From an uncultured Bacteroidota bacterium (GTDB taxonomy: Bacteria > Bacteroidota > Bacteroidia > Flavobacteriales > Flavobacteriaceae), in assembly GCA_913047695.1 (NCBI GenBank), contig CAJWUI010000005.1, forward strand, positions 1-64,000: a stretch of DNA of 64,000 nucleotides. Direction: 5' to 3'. Numbering within the stretch: position 1 is the stretch's first letter; the number at the start of each line of letters is the position of its first letter. Position numbers and translations under genes: made by a program. Under the pieces are notes generated by a model that ran no database searches, was not told the DNA's origin, and saw nothing but the letters and a program-made list of their open reading frames with translations. Positions 28,245 to 36,792 of this stretch are shown one piece after another.

Positions 28245-28940
28245 TTATTCATTTAAATCCCAATTGTACGGTAAATAATCGATTTTAAATTTATTAAGTT
28301 TAACTCCTGCATATTTAGATATGAATTCTTTGATCATTTTTTTAGATCCAAAGTCTTTTCCAAACCAAAGAAAGATTTTCGAGATCATGGATTTATTCTC
28401 CTTAATGATATTTTTTGTAGAATCAATTAAAAATTCCTTTGTTGCTGCATTCAACTGATTATTTAGATTTTTTTCAATATAAGCTTCATTAAGAAGTTTT
28501 GGACATGATTTTGAAGCACAATTTATTGCAAAATGAATCCTAGGTTCATTCATTTTTCTAAGAATTTTATGTTCTATATCTCCAAGACTGTAATTGTTTT
28601 TACCATCATTAAAGCATTTAGTCTTCCAAGGAAATTTGATCTCTTTAATACTTTTTAGAGGGTAATTTTTAATTATAAGACTTATTGTGAGAGCATTATA
28701 TGCATTTATCCAATATGCTAGTTTATATTCTTTCGAAGTATTTTCATTAGGAGAATTTGATTCTAAAGTATTAATATATGCTTTTAGCTGATCTATATTT
28801 TTCCCCCATTCTTTGTAATTAACAATGCCGTCATTTGACACATATTTTTTTAATTGTGTATTCCATCTATGATGAATATTTTTTTGTGCAAATAAACTAG
28901 CTGAAAAAATCATGCAAAAAGCAAAATATAAAGTCCTCAT
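28245..28940 (-). CDS. DUF547 family exported protein
   Basis: A 231-residue protein with a signal peptide (residues 1-18, FCMIFSASLFAQ). The DUF547 core includes KLAYWINAYNALTISLIIKNYPLKSI, a LGDIEHKILR segment and IHFAINCASKSCPKLLNEAY with conserved His and Cys residues that suggest a papain-like fold. In many bacteria DUF547 genes accompany arsenosugar-synthesis genes, including a TIGR04282-type transferase, which is the next gene downstream of the trp operon here. The biochemical activity is not established. Confidence 0.85.
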   Translation of the reverse strand: MRTLYFAFCMIFSASLFAQKNIHHRWNTQLKKYVSNDGIVNYKEWGKNIDQLKAYINTLESNSPNENTSKEYKLAYWINAYNALTISLIIKNYPLKSIKEIKFPWKTKCFNDGKNNYSLGDIEHKILRKMNEPRIHFAINCASKSCPKLLNEAYIEKNLNNQLNAATKEFLIDSTKNIIKENKSMISKIFLWFGKDFGSKKMIKEFISKYAGVKLNKFKIDYLPYNWDLNE

Positions 28941-29001
28941 GATGTTCTATAAATAAATCTTTAAATTAAAATTTTTAAATCAAATGACAATTAGACAAAC
29001 T

Positions 29002-29613
29002 CTATCCAAATTTTTCCAAATACAAATTATAAAGATTTGAATCATTTTTTAGATCGATAAAATCATCAATATCATTTTCTATTTCTAGAAAGTAGACAGA
29101 ATCATTTTTAATTTTTTTTAATGTTTCCTCTAAAACGCGGTCTGTGCTCCAAGGAATATTTTGAAAAATTTTCTTTTTCATTTTTTTCATACCAATCAAA
29201 TAATATCCACCATCATAAGTAGGGCCAATCACAAAATCTTTATTTTCTAATACATTTCTAGCTCGAATTACCATACTCTCACTAATATTCCATAGATCGG
29301 TTCCAATTAGTATAACATTTTTATATTCTTCATTGAAGGCCCACTGAAAAGCTGATAGCATTTTATCTCCTAGATCAGATCCATTTTGAACTAAAAAATT
29401 TTTTGCTTTATCAAAAATTGATTCGATTTTTTTATTTGGTTTACTCTGAAATACAATAATATCTTGATTGTTATTTGATATATTTTTAGCTGTTTTTTTT
29501 ATTAGTTGTAGATAAACCCAATGAGATTTTTCGGATCCTATATTGTTACCAAGTCTGGTTTTAACTTTACCTTTTATAGGTGACTTTGCAAAAACCATCA
29601 ATAAGTTTTTCAT
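29002..29613 (-). CDS. TIGR04282 / DUF2064 glycosyltransferase
   Basis: A 203-residue nucleotide-diphospho-sugar transferase-fold protein: MVFAKSPIKGKVKTRLG at the N-terminus, LIGTDLWNIS and FVIGPTYDGGYYLIGMKK. It belongs to the DUF2064 group, some of which are annotated as arsenosugar-biosynthesis glycosyltransferases, while others may have cofactor roles. Its start shares one base with the trpA stop, so it is the last gene of the trp transcript. No arsM or radical-SAM arsS is in the window, so an arsenic role is uncertain. Confidence 0.82.
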   Translation of the reverse strand: MKNLLMVFAKSPIKGKVKTRLGNNIGSEKSHWVYLQLIKKTAKNISNNNQDIIVFQSKPNKKIESIFDKAKNFLVQNGSDLGDKMLSAFQWAFNEEYKNVILIGTDLWNISESMVIRARNVLENKDFVIGPTYDGGYYLIGMKKMKKKIFQNIPWSTDRVLEETLKKIKNDSVYFLEIENDIDDFIDLKNDSNLYNLYLEKFG

Positions 29614-30374
29614 TAACGTATAGAAGAAATAAATGAACCTATATTTTCCACACCTTCTTTTTCAAGAAATTTAATAAATGCTGATCCGATTATTGCTCCA
29701 CTTGAGTACTTAATGGCTGTCAAATAGGTTTCTGAATTACTTATCCCAAAACCTACAACCGTTGGTGTGGCTAGTTTCATTTTAGCTATGCGATTAAAGT
29801 AGTCTGTTTGTGTGCTCCCGAATTTATCCTTAGCACCAGTGACACTTGCACTACTAACCATATAAATAAATCCATTTGATACTTTATCAATATAGTTAAT
29901 TCTTGCCTCAGGAGTTTGTGGAGTTATCAAAAACATATTGTATAAACCATATTTTTCAAATAGGCTTTTATAATTTTCATGATAAACATCAACAGGTAGA
30001 TCAGGAATAATTAATCCGTCAATACCTATTTTTTGACAATTTTGACAAAATTTTTCGATGCCGTATTGCATCATTGGATTTAAGTAACCCATTATTACCA
30101 AGGGAATTTTAATTTTTTCACGAACATTTTCAAGTTGTGAAAAAAGTTTTTGTGTCGTCATCCCATTTTGCAGTGCTTTAGTAGAACTTTTTTGGATAGT
30201 TGGCCCATCTGCTAATGGATCAGAAAACGGAAGTCCAATTTCGACCATATCAACCCCAGAATACTCAAGTTTTTCCAAGATAGTTAATGTATCCTCTAGC
30301 TTTGGATGACCAGCTGAAAAATAGATAGACAAGAGTTTCTTGCCTTCTTTAAACTTTTTATCAATTCTATTCAT
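29613..30374 (-). CDS. trpA: Tryptophan synthase alpha subunit
   Basis: A 253-residue TIM barrel that cleaves indole-3-glycerol phosphate to indole. The catalytic residues are in VEIGLPFSDPLADGPTIQ (Glu and Asp), and VSSASVTGAKDKF forms the phosphate loop. It is the last trp gene, sharing one base with trpB upstream and one with the TIGR04282 transferase downstream. Confidence 0.97.
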   Translation of the reverse strand: MNRIDKKFKEGKKLLSIYFSAGHPKLEDTLTILEKLEYSGVDMVEIGLPFSDPLADGPTIQKSSTKALQNGMTTQKLFSQLENVREKIKIPLVIMGYLNPMMQYGIEKFCQNCQKIGIDGLIIPDLPVDVYHENYKSLFEKYGLYNMFLITPQTPEARINYIDKVSNGFIYMVSSASVTGAKDKFGSTQTDYFNRIAKMKLATPTVVGFGISNSETYLTAIKYSSGAIIGSAFIKFLEKEGVENIGSFISSIR

Positions 30375-31555
30375 TAAAGTTTGAAATAGTCTATATAAGT
30401 TGACAAATCCTTATCACCTCTACCAGAACAATTAAAAACAATTATTTCCTCTAGACCAAATTTGCGGACATCAAGAACTGCAAATGCGTGAGCTGTTTCA
30501 ATCGCTGGAATAATACCTTCGGTTTGAGATAAAGTTAGCCCCCAATCCATTGCCTCTTGATCAGGTATAGAGATAAATTCAGCCCTCTTAGATCTGAATA
30601 GATGCGCGTGCATTGGCCCTACTCCGGGATAATCTAAACCTGCTGAAATGGAGTAGGGTTCTGTAATTTGTCCATCACTGGATTGCATCAAAAGAGTTTT
30701 GCTACCGTGTATTATTCCCTCTTTGCCTAGCGCAGATGTAGCAGCACTTTGACCTGAATCAATACCCTTACCTGCAGCTTCTATTGCAATTATATTAACC
30801 CGTTCATCGTTTAAATAATGATAATATAGACCTGCAGCGTTACTACCCCCACCAACACAAGCAATGACATGGTTGGGATAGTCTCTTCCCTCTTGTTCTT
30901 CAAGTTGCCATTTTGTTTCTTCACTAATAACAGATTGAAAACGTGCAACCATATCTGGATAAGGATGAGGTCCAACTACTGAACCAATTATATAATGCGT
31001 ATCTATCGGATTGTTTATCCAGTCCCGAATTGCTTCGTTCGTTGCATCTTTGAGAGTTTTACTACCAGACTTTGCTGAACGTACCTCAGCACCTAACATT
31101 TTCATTCGAGCTACATTAGGGGCTTGCCGGTGAATATCTAATTCACCCATATATACAATGCACTCGATACCCATTAAAGCACAAACAGTCGCTGTAGCAA
31201 CACCATGTTGTCCAGCTCCTGTTTCGGCAATAATTCTATTTTTTCCAAGACGTTTTGCTAAAAGTATTTGTCCTATAGTATTGTTTACTTTATGAGCCCC
31301 TGTATGGCATAAGTCCTCTCTTTTTAAATAAATTTTTGTTTTGTATTTTTCTGATAAGCGACTTGCAAAATATAGTGGTGTGGGGCGTCCAACATAAACC
31401 TTTAAAAGATTTTCAAACTCTTTTTTAAAATCAGCTCGCCCAGTTATTTCTAAATAATTATCACGCAATTCAGCCACATTTGGATATAACATTTCTGGAA
31501 TAAAAGCCCCTCCAAAATCACCATAATATCCTTTTTCATTTACATTATAATTCAT
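30374..31555 (-). CDS. trpB: Tryptophan synthase beta subunit
   Basis: A 393-residue PLP enzyme joining indole and serine. The PLP lysine is in CHTGAHKVNN, the carboxylate loop is AETGAGQHGVATA, and GGGSNAAG binds the PLP phosphate. Length and sequence fit TrpB1. It overlaps trpF by 11 bases and trpA by 1, so the subunits are translationally coupled. Confidence 0.98.
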   Translation of the reverse strand: MNYNVNEKGYYGDFGGAFIPEMLYPNVAELRDNYLEITGRADFKKEFENLLKVYVGRPTPLYFASRLSEKYKTKIYLKREDLCHTGAHKVNNTIGQILLAKRLGKNRIIAETGAGQHGVATATVCALMGIECIVYMGELDIHRQAPNVARMKMLGAEVRSAKSGSKTLKDATNEAIRDWINNPIDTHYIIGSVVGPHPYPDMVARFQSVISEETKWQLEEQEGRDYPNHVIACVGGGSNAAGLYYHYLNDERVNIIAIEAAGKGIDSGQSAATSALGKEGIIHGSKTLLMQSSDGQITEPYSISAGLDYPGVGPMHAHLFRSKRAEFISIPDQEAMDWGLTLSQTEGIIPAIETAHAFAVLDVRKFGLEEIIVFNCSGRGDKDLSTYIDYFKL

Positions 31556-32162
31556 ACAATTCCTTTTTAAAAAATTTTAATTTATCAATATTTTTTTTTG
31601 CAGGTGAAATTTCAAATTTACTATTTACATCAATAGCATATATTGGTAATTGAGAATTTAAAAATTTTTTGATTTGATCTATGTTTTCTATGCCAATTCC
31701 GCCACTTAGAAAAAAGGGTTTTTGAAGTGGATAATTTTTAAGAATTTCCCAATCAAAATTTACACCGTTTCCACCTGGTAGATCTCCTTTTGTGTCAAAT
31801 AAAAAAAAGTCACAATTTTTTTCATAGCTTTTCAAAATTGAAAAGTTATAATTATTACTTATCGAAAATGCTTTAATTACCTCAACATTTAAGTTTTTTA
31901 TCACCTTGCAATAATCAGGTGTTTCATCACCGTGTAATTGTACTGCACTCAATTGATGTTTTACTATCATGGTTTCGATATAATCTATTGAAGCATTAAC
32001 AAAGACTCCCGTTTTTTTAATACTACCGTCTATTTTTGGAGTTTTATCAGTAACGTATCTTTCCGAAGGGGCCCAAAAAATAAAGCCAATATAGTTTGGT
32101 TTCAGCTTACAAAGCGAAGTAATGTTTTCAAACTCTCTCATGCCACAAACCTTTAATTTCAT
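31545..32162 (-). CDS. trpF: Phosphoribosylanthranilate isomerase
   Basis: A 205-residue TIM barrel, step 3 of tryptophan synthesis. LKVCGMREFENI carries the catalytic Cys, FVNASIDYI and AVQLHGDE follow, and LSGGIGIENI forms the phosphate site. It overlaps trpC by four bases (ATGA) and trpB by 11. Confidence 0.95.
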   Translation of the reverse strand: MKLKVCGMREFENITSLCKLKPNYIGFIFWAPSERYVTDKTPKIDGSIKKTGVFVNASIDYIETMIVKHQLSAVQLHGDETPDYCKVIKNLNVEVIKAFSISNNYNFSILKSYEKNCDFFLFDTKGDLPGGNGVNFDWEILKNYPLQKPFFLSGGIGIENIDQIKKFLNSQLPIYAIDVNSKFEISPAKKNIDKLKFFKKELYEL

Positions 32163-32944
32163 TGTGTAATTTTTTTGATAAAATCTTTAGCTGTATTCCC
32201 AGGGTGATCTGATTTCATGAAGTTTTCACCAATTAAAAAACCTTTGTAGCCGAGTTCTATTAATTCTTTTATACTATTAGGATCACTTATTCCGCTCTCT
32301 GATACTTTTAAAAACTGGTCAGGTATTTTTTCTGCTAAACTTCTGCTTGTCTCTAATGAGACTTCAAAGGTTTTTAGATTCCTATTGTTGACTCCAAATA
32401 AATTAATTGTTGGTATAATTGACTTTTCGATTTCTTCAAGGTTATGAACCTCCAATAATACTTCTAAGCCTAAGTTGTTTGCTAGAGACGAAAAATTCTT
32501 AATTTCATTTTTAGATAATACCGCTGCAATAAGAAGAATAACGTCAGCTCCATTAGCTTTGGCTTCAATTATTTGGTATTCGTCAATAACAAAGTCTTTT
32601 CTAAGAAGAGGTAAACTAATTATTGATCTTGAAAGAATTAAATCCTCGAGAGACCCACTAAAATATTTTCCATCAGTTAAAACAGACATTCCACTCACAC
32701 CGGCGTCCTCATACTCTTTAGCAACTTTAGTTACAGAAAGAGAACTATTAATATTTTTTTTTGAAGGGGAACGACGTTTGAATTCTGCGATAATACCAAA
32801 ATCATTAATCTTAATTTTCTTTACAAGCGAGTTACAATGCCTTTCAAAAAGAGGAGATGTTTCTAAATAAGAGATTGGAAGTAATTTTTTTTTCTGAATC
32901 ACTTCAACTTTTTTGTCAGCTACTATTTTATTGAGAATATTCAT
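32159..32944 (-). CDS. trpC: Indole-3-glycerol-phosphate synthase
   Basis: A 261-residue TIM barrel that ring-closes CdRP into indole-glycerol phosphate. IIAEFKRRSPSKK carries the catalytic Glu and Lys, LLRKDFVIDEYQI the second Lys, and VNNRNLKTFEV and VSESGISDPNSI follow. It is a separate gene, not fused to trpF as in enterics. It overlaps trpD by four bases. Confidence 0.96.
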   Translation of the reverse strand: MNILNKIVADKKVEVIQKKKLLPISYLETSPLFERHCNSLVKKIKINDFGIIAEFKRRSPSKKNINSSLSVTKVAKEYEDAGVSGMSVLTDGKYFSGSLEDLILSRSIISLPLLRKDFVIDEYQIIEAKANGADVILLIAAVLSKNEIKNFSSLANNLGLEVLLEVHNLEEIEKSIIPTINLFGVNNRNLKTFEVSLETSRSLAEKIPDQFLKVSESGISDPNSIKELIELGYKGFLIGENFMKSDHPGNTAKDFIKKITQ

Positions 32945-33954
32945 TCTTTACTAATATTTTGAAGTTTATTAAGTGCTTCAAATGCTTTTCCTGATACCAA
33001 AGATTCTTTTGCCAACTTAAAACCCTCAATTGGAGAAAGATCTAAGGCAGTGGTAATAGCCATACCAGCATTTGCACAAACTACGTTTTCTTGTGATTTA
33101 GTACCCTTGTTTTGTAATACATCTATAAAAATTTTAGCTGATGATTTAACATTATTTCCACCTTGAATAGATTTTGCTTTTATTTGTTCTGTACCAAAAT
33201 CTTTGGCTGTGATTAATTTTTCAAAATCATTTCCAATTGCTTTTACAGGACTCGTTAAAGAAATTTCATCATATCCGTCTAGGGAGTAAATAATGGTAAA
33301 ATTTATATTGGTTTTTTGTAATAGGTAATTATAAAGACGGGCTAGTTCAAGATTAAAAACTCCGGTTAGTTGATTTTTAGGAGAACATGGATTGACTAGT
33401 GGTCCAAGCATATTAAAAAATGTTTTCAAACCTAGCTCCTTGCGAACGGGCCCAACATTTTTCATAGCAGGATGAAATAAAGGGGCATGAAGAATACATA
33501 TTCCAGCCTTCTCTAAACAACGTTTTAAAAAGTCTTTATTATTGGAAAATTTAATTTCTAAGGCTTCGAGTACATTACTAGAACCGCATCCTGAGGAAAC
33601 CCCGTAATTTCCATGTTTTGTAACCTTTATTCCAGCTCCTGCAGTTACAAACGAGGATAATGTTGAAATATTAAAAGTATCCTTACCATCACCACCTGTA
33701 CCACACAAATCTATTGTGTCAAATTCACTTAAGTCTACTGAAATGCATAATTCGAGTAGTGCCTCTCGAAAACCTTCAAGCTCTTCAAGGCTAATATTTC
33801 GCATCATAAAGACAGTTAGAAAAGAAGCAATTTGTGAGTTATTATATTTGCCTTCAGCAATATTAGTGATTATCTCTTTAGCCTCATTTTTACTAAGGGA
33901 TTCATAGTTCGTAAGTCTTTTAAGAGTAGTTTTCATACCTAACTTTTTATCCAA
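32941..33954 (-). CDS. trpD: Anthranilate phosphoribosyltransferase
   Basis: A 337-residue transferase adding phosphoribosyl to anthranilate. The PRPP loop is DLCGTGGDGKDTFNIST (about residue 83), KHGNYGVSSGCGSSNVLEAL follows, and GPVRKELGLKTFFNMLGPLVNP contains the anthranilate site. It overlaps trpG by 16 bases. A start at M7 (33936), after the trpG stop, would also fit. Confidence 0.96.
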   Translation of the reverse strand: MDKKLGMKTTLKRLTNYESLSKNEAKEIITNIAEGKYNNSQIASFLTVFMMRNISLEELEGFREALLELCISVDLSEFDTIDLCGTGGDGKDTFNISTLSSFVTAGAGIKVTKHGNYGVSSGCGSSNVLEALEIKFSNNKDFLKRCLEKAGICILHAPLFHPAMKNVGPVRKELGLKTFFNMLGPLVNPCSPKNQLTGVFNLELARLYNYLLQKTNINFTIIYSLDGYDEISLTSPVKAIGNDFEKLITAKDFGTEQIKAKSIQGGNNVKSSAKIFIDVLQNKGTKSQENVVCANAGMAITTALDLSPIEGFKLAKESLVSGKAFEALNKLQNISKE

Positions 33955-34502
33955 TTTTCTAATATTTTTTTTCCATTGGGAGTTAAGACTGATTCAGGAT
34001 GGTATTGAACAGATCTAATATCATAAGTTTTGTGTCTTAAAGACATAAGATGCCCTTCATCATCAAAAGATGTAGCTATCAATTCATTTGGTAATGGAGT
34101 AGCGACTACCCATGAATGGTATCGACCTATTTCAAACTTTTTTGGTAAGTCTTTAAAAAGTATGTCACTTTCCGATATAGTTACAGAAGTTGAAATGCCA
34201 TGGTAAACTTTTTTCATATTTACAAGGGTTGCACCAAAAACCTCACCAATTGCCTGCTGTCCTAGACATATCCCTAGTATTTTTTTTGTTGGAGCATAAT
34301 GTCGAATGGCTTCTTTTAATAAACCAGATTCATCTGGTATTCCAGGACCGGGAGATAAAAGAATTAATGGATATTCTTCAATTTCATCAAGTTTGAATTC
34401 ATCATTACGTTTTACAGTAACATTACCATCAAGCTCTTTCAGATAATGAACAAGATTATATGTAAAGGAGTCGTAATTATCTATAACAAAAACTTTTTTC
34501 AT
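33939..34502 (-). CDS. trpG: Anthranilate synthase component II (glutaminase)
   Basis: A 187-residue class-I glutamine amidotransferase providing ammonia to TrpE. LSPGPGIPDESGL forms the oxyanion region, GICLGQQAIGE has the nucleophile Cys, and VQYHPESVLT the catalytic His and Glu. It lies 3 bases after trpE. Similar proteins may be shared with folate synthesis, but no pab gene is nearby. Confidence 0.95.
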   Translation of the reverse strand: MKKVFVIDNYDSFTYNLVHYLKELDGNVTVKRNDEFKLDEIEEYPLILLSPGPGIPDESGLLKEAIRHYAPTKKILGICLGQQAIGEVFGATLVNMKKVYHGISTSVTISESDILFKDLPKKFEIGRYHSWVVATPLPNELIATSFDDEGHLMSLRHKTYDIRSVQYHPESVLTPNGKKILENWIKS

Positions 34503-34505
34503 TAA

Positions 34506-35906
34506 TCAAATTTTTTCTGCTTGTAACAAAGCTTTGTCTAAAGCACCTAACTTATTATATACTTCTTGCAATTCATTTTCTGGTACAGAAGCTGCTACAA
34601 TACCTGCTCCAGCTTGATAATGCAATCTATTGTTCATACTCAAAAATGATCGTATGATTATTGCATGGTTAAAATTTCCATAGAAGTCCATATATCCAAT
34701 TGCTCCACCGTAAAAATTTCGTTGTGTTTTTTCATATTTATCTATAAGTTGAAGTGCTTTATGCTTTGGAGCTCCACTTAAAGTACCTGCAGGAAATGTG
34801 TCTGCTACTACTCTAAATGTCTTGGCTGAATCTTTCATAGTGCATGTAACTTTAGAAACTAGATGTATTACATGCGAAAAAAATTGAATCTCACGATTTT
34901 TTTCTACCAAAACATTTGAACCGTTTCTACTCAAGTCGTTTCTGGCTAAATCGACTAACATTACATGCTCACTATTTTCTTTTGGATCTTTGGCTAATTC
35001 TTTAGCTGCTCGTGTATCTTTTAGGTCATTACCTGTTCTTCGGAAAGTACCAGCAATAGGATGAATTTCGGCTTTTCCATTATCAACAATTAATTGAGCT
35101 TCTGGTGAACTTCCAAATATCTTGAAATATCCATAGTCGAAAAAAAATAGATAAGGTGATGGATTTATGGAACGAAGAGTTCTATATACATTAAATTCGT
35201 CACCTTTAAATTGTTGTGAAAATTGACGAGATAATACTAGTTGAAATACATCTCCTCTGTAGCAATGTTCTTTTCCTTTTTTTACAAAATCTATAAATTC
35301 TGAATCTGTTAGATTAGAAGATTTTTCTCCAACTTTTTCAAATTTGAAGGGAGTACTAATTTGAGAATTTAATAAGTTTTCTATCTCATTTAAATTATGA
35401 TCACCATCATAAGTATTAGAAAATAAATAGGCTTCATGATTAAACAAACTTATGGCAATAATATTTTCATATACAGCATAATACATGTCAGGTATATTTA
35501 TTCCGGTTTTATTTCTATCTAGTTTGATTTTATCAAAACGCTCAACAGCTTCATGAGCGATAAATCCAAAAACACCATTATTAATGAATTCAAAGGGTAG
35601 TTTTTCACTTTTAAATTGAGTTGAGAATTCATGAACGCGTTCAGGAATATCAATTGACTCGTCTACTTCCTCAATTATTGAACTTTTGTCAGGAAAATTA
35701 GTTGTTAATTTTTTATTTTTTAATTCAATTGAGGCAATGGGATTACAGCATATGTATGAAAAGTTTTTGTTATTTGAAGAATAATCACTACTCTCAAGAA
35801 GTAGGGAATGTGGAAATACATCTCTCACTTTCAGATAAACATTTACTGGTGTAATTGTATCTGCTAGGATTTTTCTAAATACTGTTTTTAAAGAATAAAT
35901 TTTCAT
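34506..35906 (-). CDS. trpE: Anthranilate synthase component I
   Basis: A 466-residue chorismate-binding enzyme, the first committed step of tryptophan synthesis. The N-terminal part has the feedback-site LLESSD, and the C-terminal domain has VLSRQFSQQFKGDEF, IHPIAGTFRRTGNDLKDT, HVMLVDLARNDLSR and FPAGTLSGAPKHKALQLID. It heads a complete trpEGDCFBA operon. Its ATG lies 14 bases after a strong intrinsic terminator that forms the 3' part of an attenuator. Confidence 0.97.
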   Translation of the reverse strand: MKIYSLKTVFRKILADTITPVNVYLKVRDVFPHSLLLESSDYSSNNKNFSYICCNPIASIELKNKKLTTNFPDKSSIIEEVDESIDIPERVHEFSTQFKSEKLPFEFINNGVFGFIAHEAVERFDKIKLDRNKTGINIPDMYYAVYENIIAISLFNHEAYLFSNTYDGDHNLNEIENLLNSQISTPFKFEKVGEKSSNLTDSEFIDFVKKGKEHCYRGDVFQLVLSRQFSQQFKGDEFNVYRTLRSINPSPYLFFFDYGYFKIFGSSPEAQLIVDNGKAEIHPIAGTFRRTGNDLKDTRAAKELAKDPKENSEHVMLVDLARNDLSRNGSNVLVEKNREIQFFSHVIHLVSKVTCTMKDSAKTFRVVADTFPAGTLSGAPKHKALQLIDKYEKTQRNFYGGAIGYMDFYGNFNHAIIIRSFLSMNNRLHYQAGAGIVAASVPENELQEVYNKLGALDKALLQAEKI

Positions 35907-35920
35907 AAGTCCACAAAATT

Positions 35921-35951
35921 AAAAAAGGCCTGTCGTGATGACAAGCCTTTT
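35921..35951 (-). terminator. trp attenuator terminator
   Basis: Read on the minus strand, AAAAGGCTTGTC and GACAGGCCTTTT form a 12-pair stem (one G-T) around the 5-base loop ATCAC, closed by a run of six T. It lies between the leader peptide and trpE. Its 5' arm and loop (35933-35942) can instead pair with 35973-35981, which includes the leader stop codon, giving an antiterminator. Confidence 0.9.
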
Positions 35952-35973
35952 GAAATAGTAATATTAGATTTCG

Positions 35974-36033
35974 TCACACGAGAATTTGTTGCTTCGCGTA
36001 CCACCAGCTAATATTGCAAATAAAATTTTTCAT
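35974..36033 (-). CDS. trpL: trp operon leader peptide with tandem Trp codons
   Basis: A short ORF reads MKNFICNISWWYAKQQILV and stops with TGA, 19 residues long. Residues 10-11 are adjacent Trp codons (TGG TGG). The bases directly after them (TACGCGA, 35994-36000) can pair with the region of the stop codon (TCGTGTG), and that same region can pair with the 5' side of the downstream terminator. This is the region 1-2-3-4 plan of ribosome-mediated attenuation: stalling at Trp codons would free region 2 to build the antiterminator. It was too short for routine gene calling. The peptide itself has no function expected beyond being translated. Confidence 0.88.
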   Translation of the reverse strand: MKNFICNISWWYAKQQILV

Positions 36034-36037
36034 TAAA

Positions 36038-36045
36038 CAAATATA
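36038..36045 (-). promoter_or_regulatory. Candidate -7 promoter element of the trp operon (TATATTTG)
   Basis: An exact TAnnTTTG match on the minus strand, ending four bases before the trpL ATG. If used, transcription would begin at or within a few bases of the ATG, so the leader mRNA would be leaderless or nearly so. No clear -33 TTTG lies 19-21 bases upstream. Confidence 0.4.
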
Positions 36046-36113
36046 ACATAAATTTTTAGAAACCTTTAACCTTAATAATTATTCAAAAGATTCAAAAAAC
36101 TGTTATATCGTAT

Positions 36114-36674
36114 TTAAAAATAAAGGCTGACTTCTAATTCGATATCGTCGTAAATAAGTTTATCACCTAAATTAGAAAAAAAGCTTGATGATCTATGCTT
36201 AACATCAAATTTAGATCTATCAAAAACCATTTCTACTGTTGCACCCTCATTGTTTAGTAATAATATAAAATTAGTTGATTTTGTTATGCCTTTGATTGTT
36301 AAATCCCCTGTAACTTCATATTTTTCACTGTCAATTTTTTTTGTAGAGGTTATCTTTAATGAAGATTTGGGATATTCCTCCACTGAAAAAAAATCTTCGG
36401 AGCGCAAATGATTTTCTAGATAATCTTTGGACCTTCCAGTCAAATCCTCATTTATTAAGCTCAACATGTCAACAATGAATTCGCCGCTAACAATCTCATC
36501 GTTTTCAAACAAAATATTTCCTGATGTAAACTTTAAGGAACCATAATGGGTTTTAGTGGTAATTTCCTTTCCAGTCCATTTAATTTTGCTTAGTTGTAGG
36601 TTAATATTTTTATTTTGCCCAAATAAATAGAGGTTTGTGAAGCTTAGAAGTATAACTATAAATAACTTTTTCAT
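36114..36674 (-). CDS. YceI family periplasmic protein
   Basis: A 186-residue protein with a signal peptide (residues 1-19) and a YceI lipocalin-like barrel: SKIKWTGKEITTKTHYGSLKF at the start, FIVDMLSL in the middle and VTGDLTIKGITKSTNF near 120. YceI proteins bind isoprenoid-type lipids in the periplasm, and their role is poorly known. It is separated from the trp leader by about 80 bases on the same strand and divergent from the rhodanese gene. Confidence 0.9.
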   Translation of the reverse strand: MKKLFIVILLSFTNLYLFGQNKNINLQLSKIKWTGKEITTKTHYGSLKFTSGNILFENDEIVSGEFIVDMLSLINEDLTGRSKDYLENHLRSEDFFSVEEYPKSSLKITSTKKIDSEKYEVTGDLTIKGITKSTNFILLLNNEGATVEMVFDRSKFDVKHRSSSFFSNLGDKLIYDDIELEVSLYF

Positions 36675-36792
36675 GATTTTTTTTTACAAATTAAAAAATT
36701 AATGTTTTAAGCAATAAATATATTTAAATTCAAATTACGTTTATACTATTTTTCAATTTGTTTAATCACAATCACTGTTGTAATTTTAATTT

